Source: an uncultured bacterium (GTDB lineage Bacteria; Verrucomicrobiota; Lentisphaeria; Victivallales; Victivallaceae). Taken from it: a stretch of DNA of 10,190 bases. Below the pieces are notes generated by a model, which made no database searches, was not told the origin of the DNA, and worked only from the letters and a program-made list of their open reading frames with translations. Location: assembly GCA_900551245.1 (NCBI GenBank), contig URVC01000092.1:1-10190 (forward strand), in the 5' to 3' direction. The stretch's first letter is position 1. Every line of letters starts with the position of its first letter. A program made the position numbers and the translations under genes. Positions 6,409 to 10,190 of the stretch are shown piece after piece.

Positions 6409-6771
6409 CTATTTCAGGTTTTCAAGGATTTTTTCGGAATCGGTTCCGGCATTCACCAGATCGACAGTTGCACCGTTGATCTGACGACCGATTTTGAGCT
6501 TGAGATTGCCATCGGAACTTGCCCCGGTGGTGTTTTTGTCTCCGCTCATCCCATTGGCATCGGCTTTGCCGGAAAGCTCCAATTCGACATTGTCACGGAC
6601 AACGGCGGAAAGGATTTTGCCATACCGCAGGTTCAAGGACAGCATGTAGTTGTTGGGATTGATTCCGACGTCAAAGCCGATGCCGTCCCCATACTGAATG
6701 GCGTTGTGACCGCATCCGGTCAGAAGAAGCACGGCTGCAAACGTCATGGACACAAGGGATACGATTTTCAC
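6409..6771 (-). CDS. Small lipoprotein of the phage late operon
   Basis: A 120-residue predicted lipoprotein with a clean lipobox, LLTGC, and lipidated Cys20. The mature domain begins with a beta-rich segment (YGDGIGFDVGINPNNYMLSLNLRYGKIL), which could be a small beta-barrel or a strand-rich membrane-facing module. It then has a Gly/Asn/Ser-rich loop (ADANGMSGDKNTTGASSDG) and a short helix at the end. The start is GTG at 6771, sharing four bases (GTGA) with the stop of the preceding gene. GAGGTGA immediately upstream supports this start. Together with the following lipoprotein it forms a pair of exported proteins at the late-operon end, a position typical of lysis genes; the role is inferred from position only. 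Confidence 0.75.
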   Translation of the reverse strand: MKIVSLVSMTFAAVLLLTGCGHNAIQYGDGIGFDVGINPNNYMLSLNLRYGKILSAVVRDNVELELSGKADANGMSGDKNTTGASSDGNLKLKIGRQINGATVDLVNAGTDSEKILENLK

Positions 6772-7205
6772 TTTTCACCTCTTTTCTTTCTGCACACGGT
6801 ACACTCACATGGGGAACACCATGCATCCCAGCCGAAGAGCTGACAGATGTTCCCGAATCTGCGGGCATGGTTCATGACGATGTAGCGGAGCGGATTCCAC
6901 CAGCTGTAATTTGCTTTCGCCACCGTGTAGCCGTTGTTTTTGAAGCGGTTGTTGGATTCGGTGAATTTCTCTTTCGAACCGTCTGACTCATGCCACTCGA
7001 TGTCGTGGATAAAGGCCACGACAGCGAGGCTCGGATGCAGGGTGGAAACAAGCCCTCGCAGCCATTCGGGAAAGGAATCCGGACCGATGCCGTTGTAGAT
7101 ACTGGCAAGTTCGGTGATTTTGTATTTGCGGATGATCTCGCGGTTTTCGAGCTGAAGCTCCTCCGCCAGAGCCTTCAGTTCCTTGATTTCTTTAAGCCGG
7201 TTCAT
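6768..7205 (-). CDS. Phage-type protein with HD..WH motif and C-terminal cysteine cluster
   Basis: A 145-residue protein. An N-terminal helix rich in Leu/Glu/Lys (1-27) looks like a short coiled coil. The core holds LHPSLAVVAFIHDIEWHESD (56-75) followed by the charged helix SKEKFTESNNRFKNNG (77-92). The His-Asp and Trp-His pairs recall the histidine/aspartate site of small phage proteins such as DUF1353, but I would not assign it there. A hydrophobic/aromatic stretch YSWWNPLRYIVMNHA (100-114) follows, and the end has C130-x2-C133-x-C135-x2-C138, possibly metal-binding. No signal peptide or lysozyme motif is visible. AAAGGAGG precedes the ATG. Its position after fibre genes and before two lipoproteins suggests a tail-end or lysis-associated role, unproven. 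Confidence 0.75.
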   Translation of the reverse strand: MNRLKEIKELKALAEELQLENREIIRKYKITELASIYNGIGPDSFPEWLRGLVSTLHPSLAVVAFIHDIEWHESDGSKEKFTESNNRFKNNGYTVAKANYSWWNPLRYIVMNHARRFGNICQLFGWDAWCSPCECTVCRKKRGEK

Positions 7206-7219
7206 CTTCCTCCTTTACG

Positions 7220-7645
7220 TTATTGATATTGCGGCGGTTCCCAGACGATTTCCCCGTTGCGGACAGTCAGAATATCGCCCTCATCGCCGAGTTTCAGGGA
7301 ACGGATCTTGCCATGCTTGACGAACAGAAGAGTCGGAAGGCTTCCTGCCGGCGGCAGAGAGTTTTCATCAAACGGATCGTCGTTGATGATCGTCCAGATT
7401 GTGCCGTCCCAGACATAGAGTTTCCCGGTTGCAATCACGAAGTAAAATTTGGGGAGCGGAGCGAGAATCGACGCCCGCTCCTCCTCTGTGTTCAGAAACA
7501 CAATGTCCGCCAGCGGAATCCGAAGCGTCCCGTTATCGTAAAACAGCTCGCGCGAATCGGTCGCCACAATAAACTGTCCGTCATTTACGGGAGCGGTCTG
7601 TACTTGGAACTTTGTCCCAAGCCTCGGTTTGAAGTTCGGCATCAT
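7220..7645 (-). CDS. Small phage tail fibre/baseplate-associated protein
   Basis: A 141-residue beta-rich protein. KFQVQTAPVNDGQFIVATDS (12-31) and LYVWDGTIWTII (near 76-87) are typical of small proteins accompanying phage fibres, where a strand-turn-strand of the form x-W-D/N-G-x-x-W recurs. The protein encoded just upstream contains the related AWNGSAWVTV, so the two may share a small structural module. The ATG at 7645 shares four bases with the upstream TGA and is preceded by GGAAGG; a second ATG follows immediately. No catalytic residues are recognisable. A structural role at the tail tip is inferred from neighbours and composition. Confidence 0.75.
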   Translation of the reverse strand: MMPNFKPRLGTKFQVQTAPVNDGQFIVATDSRELFYDNGTLRIPLADIVFLNTEEERASILAPLPKFYFVIATGKLYVWDGTIWTIINDDPFDENSLPPAGSLPTLLFVKHGKIRSLKLGDEGDILTVRNGEIVWEPPQYQ

Positions 7646-8433
7646 GCGCCTTCCACGGTCTGCCAGCTGAGCGGCGGAACATATGCCCCGTCACTTCTGA
7701 CCTGAAGCTGGTTCTCGGCTTCGGCGGAGACTTTCAGAGTGGCAGTGATCGTTCCACCGGAAACACTCACGGAAATACTCTCCGTTTCTCCCGCCTCATA
7801 CACATCGATGAGGTCGCCGAGATCGACATCGAATTTCGTGTTGTCGGTCATCGTGAGAGAGAGAATATGTGTTTCCGCATCGTAGGCGGCTGCGGCGAGA
7901 AACTGCTCGACAGGGAGATTGATTTCAATGGGAGTTCCGCCGTTCGTCGTGAACGTGAGTTTCCCGCTTGCCCCGTCATATGATGCCCCGTCGACCAGCC
8001 CCGTGAGCTGAAGCGGCGTCGCGGAATTCGTCCCTTTTTTGACCGTGATCGTCTTGTCGGCGTAGGTGACGTCGGTCACGGCTCCGCCCCCTGCGACGAT
8101 GTTTTCCACCGCGCCGTCAACATACTCTTTGACCGCCTTGGAGGTCGGGATCGCTTCATCGGAATCGTCCAGAGTTGTGGAAACGGCAAGCTGAACCGTC
8201 ACCCATGCGGAGCCGTTCCACGCTTTCCCCTCTTTGGTGGATGTGTTGACGTAAAGTGTGCCGACCAGTCCGGTGGCAGGAAACTCGTCCACCAGCTCAA
8301 TCGGATGGGAATACGGAACCGTTCCCTTGTAAATCCGGTTTTGATCGGAAACAAAGTAGAGAGTCCCGTCGTCTTTGGGATCAATTGCGGCATACTGCGC
8401 CGAAGTAAGGATGAAAAATTTGACTGCGGACAT
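7642..8433 (-). CDS. Phage tail fibre / receptor-binding-type protein
   Basis: A 263-residue protein rich in Thr, Val, Asp and Gly with short repeated strands. The N-terminal part (1-80) carries DGTLYFVSDQNRIYKG and KAWNGSAWVTV elements. Residues 96-112 (PTSKAVKEYVDGAVENI) form the helix often seen before fibre shafts. Two related strand-turn-strand units follow: YDGASGKLTFTTNGGTPIEI (152-171) and YDAETHILSLTMTDNTKFDV (184-203), the second of a type common in fibre proteins of gut phages. The C-terminal 50 residues form a compact beta tail. AAAGG lies ahead of the ATG, 11 bases after the preceding stop. Host recognition or fibre assembly is the likely job; the binding target cannot be predicted. 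Confidence 0.8.
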   Translation of the reverse strand: MSAVKFFILTSAQYAAIDPKDDGTLYFVSDQNRIYKGTVPYSHPIELVDEFPATGLVGTLYVNTSTKEGKAWNGSAWVTVQLAVSTTLDDSDEAIPTSKAVKEYVDGAVENIVAGGGAVTDVTYADKTITVKKGTNSATPLQLTGLVDGASYDGASGKLTFTTNGGTPIEINLPVEQFLAAAAYDAETHILSLTMTDNTKFDVDLGDLIDVYEAGETESISVSVSGGTITATLKVSAEAENQLQVRSDGAYVPPLSWQTVEGA

Positions 8434-8444
8434 GGAGATACCTT

Positions 8445-8819
8445 TCAGTTTATGGTTTGCCAGTTGAGGGTTGCTTCATTGTTGTTGATCGTGATTCCTC
8501 CGGAATTCAGAATCACGCGGACATGGGAATCGTTGAGTTTCGAGCTCTCGGCGGCGAGTCCGAGCAGCAGCTCTCCGGAGGTGACGGCACTTTGACGGAC
8601 AGTGTCCCAGTAAACCGCTGCGCCGACGCTGAAAGCACAGCGCACCGGTTTCGTCACGTCGAACACTCCGGAAAGAGCAAGACTGCCGAGTGTCTTTTTT
8701 CGGACAGGAATTCTTGCCACGCCGACGAGACCGTTCCGGATTACGATCTCACCGGCTGCAATATCCCTTTCCGGGACAAAATCAATCGACTCGCCGCGCT
8801 GGATGTAGCGCGCCTGCAT
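8445..8819 (-). CDS. DUF2190 family phage structural protein
   Basis: A 124-residue protein matching the DUF2190 pattern throughout: an opening RYIQRGESIDFVP, a strand with GEIVIRNGLVGVA (23-35), the central LGSLALSGVFDVTKP, AAVYWDTVRQSAVT (67-80), and a closing GLAAESSKLNDSHVRVILN (87-105). Members are small beta-barrel-like virion proteins, usually encoded near the major capsid gene and thought to decorate the head. Here the gene lies between a tail spike and fibre genes, and residues 106-124 are an extra C-terminal tail (ending NNNEATLNWQTIN). The ATG is three bases after the spike stop, with GGAG inside the spike gene. It may have been recruited as a fibre accessory; the family call is strong, the role less so. 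Confidence 0.88.
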   Translation of the reverse strand: MQARYIQRGESIDFVPERDIAAGEIVIRNGLVGVARIPVRKKTLGSLALSGVFDVTKPVRCAFSVGAAVYWDTVRQSAVTSGELLLGLAAESSKLNDSHVRVILNSGGITINNNEATLNWQTIN

Positions 8820-8822
8820 CGT

Positions 8823-10103
8823 TTACTCCGAAACAACCGGTTCGAGTTCCAGCGCCGGATCGATGTAAACGAATCCGGAGGAGCTGAACCAGCAGAAGTA
8901 GATCCGCACATCAACCGGATTGTTTTCGACCAGATCCAGCGGAATTTCCAGACACTTCCGCGTCAGATTCTCATCATTGATCCATTCGGAGGCGGAATCA
9001 TCGACCCAGCGTCCGTGGAGCGTACTCCAATAGCTGCAGTCGTTCCCGTCGCTGTCCCGAACCGTAGCGGAAACTATCAAGCGACGAAACATATCGCTGT
9101 CGTCCGTATACCCTTTATAGGCGATGTGCATTTTCAGGAGATGCCGTCCACTGGTCGTCGGAAGCAACTCCATGCCCTTGAATGGCTTGCGACCGAGAAC
9201 CATCGTCCGGGTGGTGTTGTAGTTGTTGTTGTAGAGTTTCAATGCCGCGGCCCCGCCGCCGGTACGATGAACGCTCCAGGTGTCGGCGATACCGTTCGGA
9301 CAGCGGAAACAGAAATGACCTTCTTCCCCCTCGTTGTTGCAGCCGAATCCATGATAAATATAGTGATCATTGGATGTCAGATAGGTCAACGGGCGAAGCG
9401 CAATATTGCATTTGTCGGCAAACACATTGGCTCGGCTGCTGTAATCCGTTCCGACGGCAGGTTCCTGACTGTACAGATAGGCGGGATTGTCAATATTGAT
9501 GAACATGTCCTTGACCCGGACATGGCTGCCGTCATAAGCCCAGAGCACATATCCGGGAAACCATGTTTCCAGTTTGTCGATGTCCGCGACGGTATAGTAG
9601 CAGGTCATGGACCCTTTCAGTCTTGCATTGGTCAGCCGGGCATTGTAGATATACAGCGATCTCCCACGCGGGTTGTTGACCGTGATATTGTCCACAACCG
9701 GAACTTTGGCGTAAATATCTCCATCCGTCCGGTCGAATTCCAAAAAGAGCGCGACATAATCATCCCCGGAGTTGGAGGCGTCGGAATAGCTGATCGGAGA
9801 ACCGATGGCGTTTTCCTCGTCTTCGCAGAGGTTGATCGTGATGTTGCGGACATCCTTTTCGATTCCCGGAACATAGTTGGAACTGTAACAGTCATGGAGT
9901 CCGACCGCCGGAGCGGTGCAGCGCCAGCAGCGGGGAATATTGACCGTAATGTCCGACACCGTGAAATCCCGCAGGTAGGAGAAATAAATCAGATTGTTCT
10001 GAAGGTAGAGATTTGCAGGACGCACTTCACTCAGGCCCCGGTCCGCCATATTGATGGAAATATTGTGAATTCGTGCATTGAGATACCCGGAAGTCCGAAT
10101 CAA
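8823..10103 (-). CDS. Right-handed beta-helix tail spike, 5'-truncated
   Basis: The remaining part, 426 residues from a TTG at 10103, is the middle and end of a parallel beta-helix protein of the phage tail spike / pectate-lyase fold. Coils recur about every 20-30 residues: NARIHNISINM, LRDFTVSDITVNI, VRNITINL, VDNITVNNPRGRSLYIYNA, and a late VKDMFINIDN. The last 140 residues (from about 285, GMELLPTTSGRHLLKMHI, ending FVYIDPALELEPV) look like a beta-sandwich, often a trimerisation or sugar-binding domain. The frame stays open upstream to a TAG at 10143-10145, and the added residues (LIFNGTYEYIPC) continue the helix, so the true start is missing rather than at the weak TTG. Typical spikes are 600-900 residues. 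No catalytic residues are assignable with confidence. It is the first visible gene of the late operon. Confidence 0.75.
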   Translation of the reverse strand: MIRTSGYLNARIHNISINMADRGLSEVRPANLYLQNNLIYFSYLRDFTVSDITVNIPRCWRCTAPAVGLHDCYSSNYVPGIEKDVRNITINLCEDEENAIGSPISYSDASNSGDDYVALFLEFDRTDGDIYAKVPVVDNITVNNPRGRSLYIYNARLTNARLKGSMTCYYTVADIDKLETWFPGYVLWAYDGSHVRVKDMFINIDNPAYLYSQEPAVGTDYSSRANVFADKCNIALRPLTYLTSNDHYIYHGFGCNNEGEEGHFCFRCPNGIADTWSVHRTGGGAAALKLYNNNYNTTRTMVLGRKPFKGMELLPTTSGRHLLKMHIAYKGYTDDSDMFRRLIVSATVRDSDGNDCSYWSTLHGRWVDDSASEWINDENLTRKCLEIPLDLVENNPVDVRIYFCWFSSSGFVYIDPALELEPVVSE

Positions 10104-10138
10104 ACACGGAATATATTCATACGTCCCGTTGAAAATAA

Positions 10139-10190
10139 GAACCTATCCCTAAATAACAGCAAGTTTTCGATAAATTATAACCGTTGCGGC
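10139..10190. mobile_element. Possible end of an insertion element interrupting the tail spike gene
   Basis: The spike frame loses coding character where GAACCTATCCCTAAATAAC begins on the plus strand; beyond it the DNA is AT-rich with stops in every minus-strand frame. The first nine bases match the junction at the left window edge at eight positions (GAACCTATC against GAACTTATC, each read outward), and both continue with A/T-rich sequence containing TAA/ATAA. TATAAT occurs on the minus strand at about 10175-10180 (within GGTTATAATTTATC), a possible outward promoter toward the broken gene. The transposase and the far end would lie outside the window, so this is inference from two junctions only. 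Confidence 0.33.

Noticed and set aside
7223..7705. A 160-codon plus-strand frame, and similar ones at 6005-6406 and 6403-6843
   Set aside because: All are antisense to minus-strand phage genes that have ribosome binding sites, overlaps and signal peptides; the antisense frames show no motifs.
8823..10190. A diversity-generating retroelement acting on the tail spike
   Set aside because: No reverse transcriptase, template repeat or AAC/AAT-rich variable 3' end with a matching copy was seen.
1..10190. tRNA, rRNA or CRISPR array
   Set aside because: No cloverleaf-like segment with GTTCGA-type T-arms, no rRNA signatures and no evenly spaced direct repeats were found by eye.

Overview
The window looks like accessory DNA from a Gram-negative bacterium. 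Two small lipoproteins with lipobox cysteines and strong GGAGG-type ribosome binding sites support this. A host in the Lentisphaerota (Victivallis-like gut bacteria) is my best guess. It rests on a general impression of the zinc-ribbon protein, the lone AAA_14/DUF4143 ATPase and a small leader-like repeat block; nothing in the window proves the taxonomy. No rRNA, tRNA, CRISPR array, integrase or reverse transcriptase was found.

Left block (about 41-3733, minus strand): a tightly coupled three-gene operon behind a near-consensus promoter (TTGAAT, 17 bp, TATATT). Its genes are an 80-aa protein with a HipA-N-like start, a 945-aa multidomain zinc-ribbon protein with no recognised catalytic domain, and a PAPS-reductase-like PP-loop protein. 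The junctions are ATGA and TGATG overlaps, so the products are probably made together. The PP-loop gene is cut off about 17 residues after its SGGKDS motif. The layout resembles defence or DNA-modification islands that carry PAPS-reductase-like enzymes, but the function is inferred and this copy is broken.

Middle block (3734-4640): about 900 bases without a convincing gene. It holds a 29-bp palindrome, the C-terminal remnant of an unidentified plus-strand gene, a stem-loop followed by a strong ribosome binding site and a 67-codon ORF, and several short inverted repeats. A good promoter (TTGACA, 16 bp, TATATT) then drives a complete AAA_14/DUF4143 ATPase at 4716-6008 on the plus strand.

Right block (6011-10142, minus strand): the 3' end of a phage-type late operon that converges on the ATPase gene and shares a bidirectional terminator with it. 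In transcription order it encodes a 5'-truncated beta-helix tail spike, a DUF2190 protein, two fibre/baseplate-type proteins, a small protein with an HD..WH motif and a C-terminal cysteine cluster, and two small lipoproteins that may belong to the lysis cassette.

The most notable structural observation is that the interrupted gene at each window edge stops matching its family at the same short sequence. Both junctions read GAAC(C/T)TATC going outward, followed by AT-rich DNA. This suggests ends of the same or related insertion elements bracketing the roughly 10-kb segment, a testable composite-transposon-like arrangement.
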